Shown here: positions 8,175 through 15,983 of the stretch, in pieces
Numbering within the stretch: the stretch's first letter is position 1
Layout: each line of letters opens with the position of its first letter
From: Streptomyces aureocirculatus
GTDB taxonomy: Bacteria; Actinomycetota; Actinomycetes; Streptomycetales; Streptomycetaceae
Assembly (NCBI RefSeq): GCF_000720475.1
Contig: NZ_JOAP01000026.1
Span: forward strand, 1 to 64,000
DNA length: 64,000 nucleotides
Direction: 5' to 3'
Translations under genes and position numbers: made by a program
Notes under the pieces: generated by a model
Seen by the model: only the letters and a program-made list of their open reading frames with translations
What the model was told of the DNA's origin: nothing
The model's database searches: none

Positions 8175-9497
8175 TCAGCTCGCGGACTCGAAGATGTTCT
8201 TCTTCTGGCGTTCGATCCTGTTGACGAGCCCGTCGACGTCGTTCGGGTCGTCGATGAAGTCCTGGAGGGCCTTGATCATGACGGTCTGCGCGAAGTCAGG
8301 CCGGGTGTCGCGGTCGAGGAACTGCGAGATCTGCTCGGCACCGGAAACCAGTGCGGCGGACTTCTTCTGGAGCGGGCTGTACGCGGTGGTGTCGGCGCCC
8401 TCGTTGACCGCGACGTTGTTCGGGTCGCCCTTGAGGTAGACGTCCTCGGCCCGCGCGGTGCCGAGCCAGGCGAGGAGGTCCTTGGCGCCTTCCACGTTCC
8501 TGGACTTCTTGGCGACGAGGAATCCGTCGACAGGGGCTTCGACGGCGTCCTGCCCGAACTCCGGGGCGATTTCCGGGAACGCGAAGAAGTCGATGTCGTC
8601 ACGCTCGTTCTCGGGGAACTGGCTGCCGGGGTGCGGCATACCGAGCACGGCCATGCCGGTCCTGCGCCGCTGGAGACCCTGCCCGGCTTCTTCCCAGGTC
8701 CGGCCGAGGGCGCCCTTCTGGTAGTACGGCATGAGTTCACGCCACAGGTCGAAGACCTTCTTGACCTTCCGGTCGGTCCACGCCTCCTCGCCCGCCATCA
8801 GGCTCTGGTGGAAGTCGTATCCGTTGAGGCGCAGATCGATGTAGTCGAAGGTGCCCATCGCGGGCCAGCCGTCCTTGTCGCAGAAGGCGACCGGCGTGCC
8901 GTCCTTCTTCATCCTCCTGGCAAGGGCGATGAACTGGTCCCAGGTCCTTGCCGGTTCATACCCCCGCTTCTCGAAGAGGCTCTTCCTGTGGAACACCGCC
9001 CACGGATAGTAGTAGTACGGCACGAAGTACTGCTTGCCGTCGTGCGTCGACTGGTCCTTGAGCGCCTTGGAGAATCCCTTGAAATCCCGCCAGACATCGC
9101 TGATCTCGGTCAGCAGTCCCTTTTCGGCGAAGTACCGCATGCGATATCCGGCGAACCACATGAAGACGTTGTCCGGCGAGCCCTGGAGATAGCGTGTGAT
9201 GTTCTGCTGGAATTCGTTGTGCTCGGTGGTGTTGACCTTGACGCGTTTTCCGCTCTGCTTCTCGTACGCGTCGAAGGCCGCCGCGAACGCCTTCTTCGGT
9301 ACGGCGTCCGACGCGTTGGAGCCCACGGTGACTTCGCCCTTGTCACCGCCGGGCCCGTCGCCGCAGGCGGTGAGCAGCGCGGGGAGGGTGACCGCTCCGG
9401 CGCCGAGGGCCGTACCGCGAAGGAGTTCGCGCCGGGACATCGGATGTCCGATGCGCACAGGCGGGGACGCCGGGCCGCCGCACGATGACTGCGCCAT
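8175..9497 (-). CDS. Extracellular solute-binding lipoprotein of a sugar ABC importer
   Basis: A 440-residue family-1 binding protein. The N-terminus has a twin-arginine motif (SRRELLRGTALGAG, residues 21-34) and a lipobox LLTAC with Cys45 as the lipidation site, so it is likely a Tat-exported lipoprotein on the outer face of the membrane. The mature region shows the usual two-lobe pattern (AAFDAYEKQSGKRVKVNTTE; DGFLVAKKSRN). ATG 9497 follows GGAGGGGGG. The ribosome site partly lies in a hairpin (9505-9527), suggesting translational control. Substrate is unknown; the neighbouring ROK kinase and LacI repressor point to a sugar. Confidence 0.93.
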   Translation of the reverse strand: MAQSSCGGPASPPVRIGHPMSRRELLRGTALGAGAVTLPALLTACGDGPGGDKGEVTVGSNASDAVPKKAFAAAFDAYEKQSGKRVKVNTTEHNEFQQNITRYLQGSPDNVFMWFAGYRMRYFAEKGLLTEISDVWRDFKGFSKALKDQSTHDGKQYFVPYYYYPWAVFHRKSLFEKRGYEPARTWDQFIALARRMKKDGTPVAFCDKDGWPAMGTFDYIDLRLNGYDFHQSLMAGEEAWTDRKVKKVFDLWRELMPYYQKGALGRTWEEAGQGLQRRRTGMAVLGMPHPGSQFPENERDDIDFFAFPEIAPEFGQDAVEAPVDGFLVAKKSRNVEGAKDLLAWLGTARAEDVYLKGDPNNVAVNEGADTTAYSPLQKKSAALVSGAEQISQFLDRDTRPDFAQTVMIKALQDFIDDPNDVDGLVNRIERQKKNIFESAS

Positions 9498-9504
9498 GTC
9501 CCCC

Positions 9505-9527
9505 CTCCGTATTCTGCGAGTACGGAG
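9505..9527 (-). promoter_or_regulatory. Hairpin overlapping the SBP ribosome-binding site
   Basis: The perfect inverted repeat CTCCGTA / TACGGAG (7-bp arms, 9-nt loop) lies in the 5' leader of the binding-protein gene. On the transcript the 3' arm ends in the first GGAG of the ribosome site, 7 nt before the ATG. It could mask ribosome access, or be an operator half-site pair at DNA level. Confidence 0.5.
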
Positions 9528-9639
9528 GAGCGTAACGACGCGTCACCTTCGCACCCGTACAACCCGCCGGAGAGTGGTCGGGTCGCTCGCTGCGGCCCTG
9601 CTCCGCTGATGGGCTTCAACGCCCGGCGCAGCCGAACCC

Positions 9640-10611
9640 TCAGCGGTTCACAGCCGGCCGCAGCCGCTCCACCGACGCCTCGGGCCATGCCCGCAGCGCT
9701 GCCGCCGCCGCACCCACAAGGCCCGCGTCGGTGCCCGTCAGGGCGGGGGCCACCGTCAGGTCGCGGACGAAGGAGAGCGTCGCGTAGTCCCGCAGGGCGC
9801 GGCGCAGTGGTGCGAACAGGGTCTCGCCGGCCCGGGCCACTCCCCCGCCGATCACCGCGATGTCGATCTCTACGAGCGTCGCCGTGGCGGCGATCCCCGC
9901 GGCGAGGGCCTGCGCCGCCCGCTCGAAGGAGGCGACGGCGACCGGATCTCCCGCGTGGGCCGCGCGCGCGACGGCGGCCGCGGACGTGTCGCCGTCGGGG
10001 CCGGGGCGCCAGCCCGCCTCGACGGCGCGCCGGGCGATGTTCGGGCCGCTCGCGATCCGCTCGACGCAACCCCGCGCCCCGCACGGGCACGGGTCACCGT
10101 CGAGGTCCACGCTGATGTGACCGATGTGGCCCGCGTTACCGGTGGGGCCGGGATGCAGCGAGCCGCCGAGGATCAGGCCGCCGCCGACACCGGTGGACAC
10201 CACCATGCACAGCGCGTTGTCGTGACCGCGTGCGGCACCCTGCCAGTGCTCGGCCGCCGTCATCGCGACCCCGTCGCCGACCAGCTCGACAGGCCGCCCA
10301 CCGGCCACCGCGCGCACCCGCTCGACCAGCGGATAGCCGCGCCAGCCAGGGACGTTGACGGGACTGACCGTGCCCGCGCCCGCGTCCACAGGACCCGCGC
10401 TGCCGATGCCGACGGCGCGGACGTGTCCCCACGGCTCGCCGGCCGTCAGCTCCCCGAGCACCTCTTCCACCGCGCGCATCACGGTGTCGCCGTCCTCACG
10501 CGCGGGCGTCGGCCGCTGGGCACGCAGCAGGATCCGGCCCTGGCCGTCCACCAGGGCTCCGGCGATCTTGGTGCCGCCGATGTCGAGTGCGGCGACGAGG
10601 TCCGTGGGCAT
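9640..10611 (-). CDS. ROK-family sugar kinase / regulator
   Basis: A 323-residue ROK protein without an N-terminal HTH, hence more likely a kinase (glucokinase/N-acetylmannosamine kinase type) than a repressor. It has the phosphate-binding start LDIGGTKIAGALVD, the catalytic region VGIGSAGPVD, and the zinc/ROK signature CPCGARGCVERIASG. ATG 10611 follows AGGAG at a slightly long distance. It lies upstream of, and in the same direction as, the ABC importer (142 bp gap), so it probably phosphorylates the imported sugar. It is divergent from the LacI regulator. Confidence 0.92.
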   Translation of the reverse strand: MPTDLVAALDIGGTKIAGALVDGQGRILLRAQRPTPAREDGDTVMRAVEEVLGELTAGEPWGHVRAVGIGSAGPVDAGAGTVSPVNVPGWRGYPLVERVRAVAGGRPVELVGDGVAMTAAEHWQGAARGHDNALCMVVSTGVGGGLILGGSLHPGPTGNAGHIGHISVDLDGDPCPCGARGCVERIASGPNIARRAVEAGWRPGPDGDTSAAAVARAAHAGDPVAVASFERAAQALAAGIAATATLVEIDIAVIGGGVARAGETLFAPLRRALRDYATLSFVRDLTVAPALTGTDAGLVGAAAAALRAWPEASVERLRPAVNR

Positions 10612-10719
10612 CAGTGTCTGATCTCCTGGTGAAAGGGCAGGCCGGAGAGTGCGGTGCACAGTCTGGCGCACAGGCTCATGCGCACTCCGGTGTGCAGTCT
10701 CCCCCAGTCTCTCGCTTCT

Positions 10720-10731
10720 GACAACGTTGTC
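10720..10731. promoter_or_regulatory. LacI-family operator
   Basis: GACAACGTTGTC is a perfect 12-bp palindrome with the central CG typical of LacI/GalR operators. It lies between the divergent ROK and LacI-type genes, about 110 bp from the ROK start. It is the obvious binding site for the adjacent repressor, giving control of the kinase-transport operon and autoregulation. Confidence 0.75.
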
Positions 10732-11049
10732 CAGACTCTATGCTCGACGACACATGCCCCGCACACGCAAGAACCCCCGTACAGAGGGCGCCGCGTACCG
10801 GTCGCCCGCGCGCGCCGCCCGCACAGCGCGCGCAACCGACCCCCGTACGCGGTCGCGCACCGGCTCCGAGCCATAGTGGACATCATCTGTGCGCCGTACA
10901 CAGTGGAATCCGGAACTTCCTCGCGGGAACCGCACTTCGTTGCGCAGACTGAGACCCGCACGGGACCGGGACCCACCCCCTTCGCTGCGCACCCGGGCAC
11001 CGGCATCAATGGACGACAGACCAGTGGACGACAGACAGGACAGCGCACC

Positions 11050-12153
11050 GTGGCAGAGACCGCCCGCACCCCCGTCTCCCGCCTCCGCACCGACGGGAGC
11101 CGCACGGACGGGAGCCGCACGGACGGCACCGCGGACTCCAAGAGCCGTTACGGCAACCGGCCGACCATGAAGGACGTCGCCGCCCGCGCGGGTGTGGGGC
11201 TCAAGACGGTCTCCCGCGTCGTGAACGGCGAAGCCGGTGTCACGCCCGACACCGAGCGCCGCGTCCAGGAGGCCATCGAGGCCCTCGGCTTCCGGCGGAA
11301 CGACAGCGCGCGGGTGCTGCGCAAGGGCCGCACGGCGAGCATCGGTCTCGTACTCGAAGACCTGGCCGACCCGTTCTACGGGCCGCTGAGCCGGGCCGTC
11401 GAGGAGGTCGCCCGCGCGCACGGGGCGCTGCTCATCAACGGATCGAGCGCCGAGGACCCGGACCGGGAGCAGGAGTTGGTGCTCGCGCTGTGCGCGCGCC
11501 GCGTCGACGGGCTCGTGATCATCCCCGCCGCCGACGACCACCGCTATCTGGAGCCGGAGATCGCCGCCGGGGTCGCCACCGTGTTCGTCGACCGGCCGCC
11601 GGGGCGTATCGACGCCGATGTGGTCCTCTCCGACAGCTTCGGCGGCGCGAGGGGCGGTGTCGCGCACCTCATCGCGCACGGCCACCGCCGCATCGGCTTC
11701 ATCGGCGACCAACCGCGCATCCACACCGCGATAGAGCGGCTGCGCGGCTATCGTGCGGCCATGGCGGACGCGGGGATCGAGGTCGACGAGTCCTGGGTGT
11801 CGCTCGGACCCACGGACCCCGAGCGGGTCCGGCGTGCCGCCGAGGCGATGCTGACCGGGGTCGCCCCCGTGACCGCTGTCTTCGCGGGCAACAACCGTGT
11901 GACGGTGACGGTGGTGCGTGTCATCGCCGCCCGCACCCGCCCCGTTGCCCTCGTCGGCTTCGACGACATCGAGCTTGCCGACCTGCTCAGCCCCGGCGTG
12001 ACGGTGGTCGCGCAGGACGCGGCGCGACTGGGCCGTACCGCGGCGGAGCGGCTGTTCCGTCAGCTCGACGGCGCCTCGGGCGCCCCGGAGCTGATCGAGC
12101 TGCCCACGCGCCTGATCACGCGGGGGTCGGGGGAGCTGCCGCCCGCGGGGTGA
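11050..12153 (+). CDS. LacI-family transcriptional regulator
   Basis: The LacI HTH begins at residue 40 (MKDVAARAGVGLKTVSRVVN), followed by the hinge helix and a periplasmic-binding-protein-like effector domain (GLVLEDLADPFYGPLSRAVE; FIGDQ; VALVGFDDIELADLLSPGVT). GTG 11050 gives a 367-residue protein with an odd Asp/Gly/Ser/Arg-repeat leader (DGSRTDGSRTDG). The alternative ATG 11167 would start exactly at the HTH. It is divergent from the ROK/ABC operon and beside a palindromic operator, so it is the likely sugar-responsive repressor of that operon. Confidence 0.92.
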   Translation: MAETARTPVSRLRTDGSRTDGSRTDGTADSKSRYGNRPTMKDVAARAGVGLKTVSRVVNGEAGVTPDTERRVQEAIEALGFRRNDSARVLRKGRTASIGLVLEDLADPFYGPLSRAVEEVARAHGALLINGSSAEDPDREQELVLALCARRVDGLVIIPAADDHRYLEPEIAAGVATVFVDRPPGRIDADVVLSDSFGGARGGVAHLIAHGHRRIGFIGDQPRIHTAIERLRGYRAAMADAGIEVDESWVSLGPTDPERVRRAAEAMLTGVAPVTAVFAGNNRVTVTVVRVIAARTRPVALVGFDDIELADLLSPGVTVVAQDAARLGRTAAERLFRQLDGASGAPELIELPTRLITRGSGELPPAG

Positions 12154-12162
12154 GCGCCGACT

Positions 12163-12337
12163 GGGTCACCGCCCGGGTGTCCGCGGCTGCGTCACCTTCC
12201 GGGCGTCCGCGGCTGCGTCACCTCCCGGGCGTCCGCGGCAGCGTCACCTCCCGGGCGTCCGCGGCAGCGTCACCTCCCAGGTGTCCGCGGCAGCGTCACC
12301 TCCCGGGCGCAGCGTCACCTCCCAGGTGTCCGCGGCA
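12163..12337. repeat. 26-bp tandem repeat (minisatellite)
   Basis: About 6.5 copies of a 26-bp unit (core GCGTCACCTCCCGGGCGTCC) start at 12163, 12189, 12215, 12241, 12267, 12293, with a shortened copy at 12312. The array fills the convergent space between the LacI and GNAT genes and runs into the GNAT 3' end, duplicating ADTWEVTL at its C-terminus. Since 26 is not a multiple of 3, each added copy changes the reading frame. Confidence 0.9.
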
Positions 12338-13248
12338 TAGTGCAGACCGAAGCCGTGGGAGGTGTACAGGCCCAGGGCGCCCGTCGCGTTCTCCGTGTCG
12401 ACGCCGAGGCCGACGGTGTCGCGGCCCCGCGCCGCGTACACCGCGCAGGCGTGCCGCAGCAGATGTCCCGCGATGCCCCTGCCGCGGGCGGGCGCGCGGA
12501 CGCCGAGGTTGCGGATCCAGGCCATGGTCGCGCGGTCGTCGCGGGTCAGGACGACGGCCACGTCACCCGCCCCCTCCAGTGCGGCGATCCAGACCAGTGA
12601 CCAGTCCATCCCCGGGCCCAGGTCGTCGAGCCACTGCCGGTAACCGCGCGGCTGGTGGTCGTGGTGGGTGGCGAAGGTCTCCTCGACCAGGGCGTGCGCG
12701 CGGCGCCGGTCCGTCTCCGCCTCGCAGCTCCGCAGGGTCAGTCCGGGCGGCGGGACAGGCGCGGGGGCGGTTTCGGGCGCGAGTGGCCTGGTCAGTACGT
12801 GGTAGCGGCGGACGGTGTGCCAGCCGCGGGCGGTGAGCCTCGTCCGGTCGAGGGTGGGGCGGCTGTTGAGGGTGAGGTGGACGACGGCGCGGGCGGCACC
12901 GTTCTCACCCGCGCGTTCGGCTGCGCGCCTCTCGATGGCGGCGAGCAGCCGCTCCCCCGCGTCCTGGTGGCCGGGCAGGACGTAGTGGTCGGCGTCGATG
13001 CGCTCGGCGCCCGAGTCGTCCCACAGCAGCCCGTACGCGACGATCCTGCCGCCGTGGAACGCGAGCCAGGAGTTGCGGGCGAGGTCCGCCTCGGGGTGCA
13101 CGAGGTCGGCCTGGACACTGCCCAGATCGGTCTCGGCACGCCCTATCTCCACCAGGTCGACGGCGTTGAGCAGGGCACAGATCGCGGCGGCGTCCTCCGG
13201 GCACGCGGCCCGCACGGTCAGTTCGTCGGTCGCGCCCGGCTCGCTCAT
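12244..13248 (-). CDS. GNAT N-acetyltransferase (tandem-domain type)
   Basis: Counted from the ATG at 13248 (MSEPGATDELTVRAACPEDA) it encodes 334 residues. The N-terminal half is a degenerate GNAT fold. The C-terminal half has acetyl-CoA motif A (VRAPARGRGIAGHLLRHACA) and the following helix plus GLYTSHGF. These proteins acetylate small amines or protein N-termini; the substrate is unknown. The frame stays open for another 214 codons upstream through an 18-bp repeat array, so a much longer start (about 13854 or 13890) is possible, but no ribosome site is seen for either choice. The last 30 residues are altered by the 26-bp minisatellite. Confidence 0.75.
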   Translation of the reverse strand: MSEPGATDELTVRAACPEDAAAICALLNAVDLVEIGRAETDLGSVQADLVHPEADLARNSWLAFHGGRIVAYGLLWDDSGAERIDADHYVLPGHQDAGERLLAAIERRAAERAGENGAARAVVHLTLNSRPTLDRTRLTARGWHTVRRYHVLTRPLAPETAPAPVPPPGLTLRSCEAETDRRRAHALVEETFATHHDHQPRGYRQWLDDLGPGMDWSLVWIAALEGAGDVAVVLTRDDRATMAWIRNLGVRAPARGRGIAGHLLRHACAVYAARGRDTVGLGVDTENATGALGLYTSHGFGLHYAADTWEVTLRPGGDAAADTWEVTLPRTPGR

Positions 13249-13854
13249 CGCGCCCGGCTCGCTCATCGCGCCCGGCTTGCTCAGCGCGCCCGCGCAGTCC
13301 CTCGCGTCGGCGTCGCTCAGCACCTCCGGGGAGTCCCTGGCGACCGCATTGTGCGTCGCGTCGGCGTTGCTCAGCGCGCCCGCGCAGTTCCCCGCATCCG
13401 CGTCGCTCAGCGCCTCCCCGGAGTTCGTCGCGACCGCGCAGTTCCTCGCGTCCACGTCGTCCGTCGCATCGGCGTCGCTCAGCGCCTCCGCGTTGTCCGT
13501 CGCAGCGGCGTTGCTCGGCACGCCCGCGCAGTTCCTCGCGACCGTGTCGCTCAGCGCCTCCGCGGAGTTCGTCGCGACCGCGCAGTTCCTCGCATCCACG
13601 TTACCCAGCGCCCCCGCGAAGTTCCCCACGTCCGCGACGCCCGCCGCATCCGCGTCGCTCAACGCACCCGCGGAGCTCGTCGCAACCGCGACGCCGGTCG
13701 CACCCGCGTTGCTCAACGCCCCCGCGAAGTTCCCCACGTCCGCGACGCCCGCCGCATCCGCGTCGCTCAACGCACCCACCTTGCCCACCGCAACCGCGGA
13801 GTTCCGCGCGCCCGCCCTGTCCACCGCGGCCGCGGGATTCGTCGCGTCGTCCAT
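13249..13854 (-). repeat. 18-bp-period array encoding about 30 hexapeptides upstream of/in the GNAT gene
   Basis: GCTCA-type landmarks recur at 13279, 13315, 13369, 13405, 13477, 13513, 13549, 13603, 13657, 13711 and 13765; all spacings are 36, 54 or 72, i.e. multiples of 18. In the GNAT frame the units read as hexapeptides such as ALSDAD, ARNCAV, ATNSAE, ARNCAG, ALSNAD, with Ala at position 1 and usually at position 5. The copies nearest the GNAT ATG are AMSEPG AMSEPG, i.e. duplications of the gene start itself. A near-identical block of about 60 bp is repeated 108 bp apart (13621 and 13729). No stop occurs in this frame. Confidence 0.85.
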
Positions 13855-13965
13855 CGCGTCAGGGTCCGCGCCCGGCGGTGGCCGTCGCAAGTGGATTTCG
13901 GCGGTGCGGGGGGGGGCGCGGCGTGCCGTGGCGTTGGGGCGCCGCGTGCGTGGAGACGGTGGTTC

Positions 13966-15876
13966 TCAGCAGACCGGCAGGCCCGGTAGCGGTTTGTCGT
14001 TGTCGCCGCCCTGGATGTAGACGTCGCTCACGAACACGTTCGTGTTGCCGCTGTCGTCGTCCGTCTTGGCCCACCAGACGTTCGTCCACTGGCCGTGGGT
14101 CTCGCGGCGGCCGAGATTCTGTTGGCAGTAGAAGTAGTTGGTGCCCGCCTGGAGGGTGCCCGCCTCCGTGCCCGATGCCGTGTACGACTTCGCGGTCTGC
14201 CACACCGAGCAGTTGTACTTGCCGCCGCCCGCCGGATGGCAGACGGGCTCCTGGCTGTCGCCCCCGGAACCGCCCTTGGCGGGGTCCCGGTCCTTGGGGC
14301 GGGTGGCGGGCTTGTCGGAGGAGTCCTTGCCGGACCCGTCGCGGCCGTCCGTCGATCCGTCGCCGCCGTCCTTCCCGCCCTTGCCCCGCTCGTCGTCCTT
14401 GCCGCCCTCGCCGCCCTTGTCCGGACGCGCGGAGTCCTTGGCGTCCTTGCCTGGCTTCGGCTTCTTGTCACCCAGGCCGGAGGGCTTGGAGTCGTCCGCC
14501 GGGCCCATCGCACCCCGGCTCGCGTCGGAGCCGGGCTCGGCCGGGCTCCCGGCCTCCTGTGCGTCCTGCGCCCGGTCCTTCTTGTCGTCCCCACCGGACA
14601 GTGCCGCCACCGTCACGCCCGTCGCGGCCAGGACCACGGCCACGGCCGCCGCGGCGAGCAGCGCCTTGCCCCTGCGCGGCCGGGCCGTACGCGCGGCACG
14701 CCGCCCCGAGGGTTCCGGAGCGGGCACCGGTATGGCCCCGCCGGGCGGCGGCCCGAACCCGGGCGGCGGCGCGGACGGCACATGCCGCACCGTGGGCTCG
14801 CGCTCCCCGGCCCGGACCCCGTCAGCCCCGTCAGCCCCGTCAGCCCCGTCAGCCCCGTCAGTCCCGTCAGTCCCGTCAGTCCCGTCCGCTCCGGCATCCA
14901 CCGCCGCCGCTGCCACCGCAGAAACCGGCACCACCGCAAAATCCGGTGCCAGGACAGAATCCGGCGGCACCGCCGAAACCGCCCCCACCGCGGAAACCAC
15001 CGCCTCCGCGGAACCCCCCACCCCCGAAGCCACCTGCTCAAGGAGCCGCCGCGCCCCCGCCGCGTCCGGCCGGGACAGCGGGTCCTTGTCCATGAGCATG
15101 CGAAGGACGGGCATGAGCGGCCCCGCGCGGAGCGGTACGGGCAGCGGCTCGACCACGATCGCGGTGAGCGTGGACCACGTCGACGTGCGGCGGAACGGCG
15201 AGGCGCCCTCCACGGCCGCGTACAGCGTCGCGCCGAGCGCCCAGACGTCCGAGGCGGGCCCGGGCTCCTGGCCCTGGGCGCGCTCGGGCGCCAGGTAGTC
15301 CAGGGAGCCGACGAGTTCACCGCTGCGCGTGAGGTGCGTGGCCGAGCCGTCGCCGGGGTCCTCCATGGTGGCGATGCCGAAGTCGGTGAGGACGACTCGG
15401 CCACCGGTCTCCAGGAGGATGTTGCCGGGCTTCACGTCACGGTGCAGGACACCGACGCGGTGGGCTGCGGCAAGGGCCTCCATGACCTGGGCGCCGACGG
15501 CCGCGGCCGCGCACGGGTCCAGTGTGCCGCGTTCGCGCAGCACGTCGTCCAGGGACGGCCCTTCGACCAGCTCCATCACGATCAGCGGCCGTCCTTCGAC
15601 CTCCGCCACGTCGTGCACGGCGACGACTCCGGGGTGGCGCACGCGGGCCGCCGCACGGGCCTCGCGCCGCATCCGCAGGCGCAGATCGGCCAGCTCGGGA
15701 CCTTCGGCGTCCGTGTAGGTGCGCAGTTCCTTGACCGCGACCTCACGGTGCAGCACCTCGTCGACGGCGCGCCACACCACGCCCATGCCGCCGCGCCCTA
15801 GTTGCGCGACGACGCGATAGCGCCCGGCGAGGAGCCGGCCGACCCCGTCCCTGTGTTCCTGTTCCCCCGAAGACAC
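13966..15876 (-). CDS. Membrane Ser/Thr protein kinase (PknB-type) with secreted sensor domain
   Basis: A 636-residue protein. The kinase domain covers residues about 15-285: glycine loop GRGGMG (27-32), catalytic Lys49 in VAVKEL, HRDVKPGN (145-152), DFG (165-167), LAPE activation-loop end. A low-complexity Ala/Val and DGT/DGA region follows, then one membrane helix (about 404-427, ALLAAAAVAVVLAATG). An extracellular Lys/Asp/Gly-rich stalk leads to a C-terminal domain with four Cys (CHPAG, YNCSVW, FYCQQN, LPVC), likely a disulfide-bonded ligand-sensing module rather than PASTA repeats. It starts at GTG 15876 and probably transduces a cell-surface signal. Confidence 0.92.
   Translation of the reverse strand: MSSGEQEHRDGVGRLLAGRYRVVAQLGRGGMGVVWRAVDEVLHREVAVKELRTYTDAEGPELADLRLRMRREARAAARVRHPGVVAVHDVAEVEGRPLIVMELVEGPSLDDVLRERGTLDPCAAAAVGAQVMEALAAAHRVGVLHRDVKPGNILLETGGRVVLTDFGIATMEDPGDGSATHLTRSGELVGSLDYLAPERAQGQEPGPASDVWALGATLYAAVEGASPFRRTSTWSTLTAIVVEPLPVPLRAGPLMPVLRMLMDKDPLSRPDAAGARRLLEQVASGVGGSAEAVVSAVGAVSAVPPDSVLAPDFAVVPVSAVAAAAVDAGADGTDGTDGTDGADGADGADGADGVRAGEREPTVRHVPSAPPPGFGPPPGGAIPVPAPEPSGRRAARTARPRRGKALLAAAAVAVVLAATGVTVAALSGGDDKKDRAQDAQEAGSPAEPGSDASRGAMGPADDSKPSGLGDKKPKPGKDAKDSARPDKGGEGGKDDERGKGGKDGGDGSTDGRDGSGKDSSDKPATRPKDRDPAKGGSGGDSQEPVCHPAGGGKYNCSVWQTAKSYTASGTEAGTLQAGTNYFYCQQNLGRRETHGQWTNVWWAKTDDDSGNTNVFVSDVYIQGGDNDKPLPGLPVC
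14817..14889. repeat. 9-bp tandem repeat inside the kinase gene
   Basis: Eight copies of CCCCGTCAG/TCCCGTCAG encode a run of Asp-Gly-Ala then Asp-Gly-Thr triplets in the cytoplasmic juxtamembrane linker. Period 9 keeps frame, so copy number can vary without breaking the gene. Confidence 0.9.
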
Positions 15877-15983
15877 CGCTGCCCCGTCCCTGTGATGCCG
15901 TCACTCTCGTGTTGTGGCGTACAGGGTACGGGGCAGCCGTGACAGCGGAAGCCCGAGGTGCGGGCGCCCTGGTTACGGCCGGG

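Noticed and set aside
6987..9488. Long + strand open frame opposite the ABC genes
   Set aside because: Mirror of the binding protein and permease genes, with no recognisable domain.
13266..13850. CRISPR array
   Set aside because: The repeats are contiguous with an 18-bp period and no unique spacers, and no cas genes are present.
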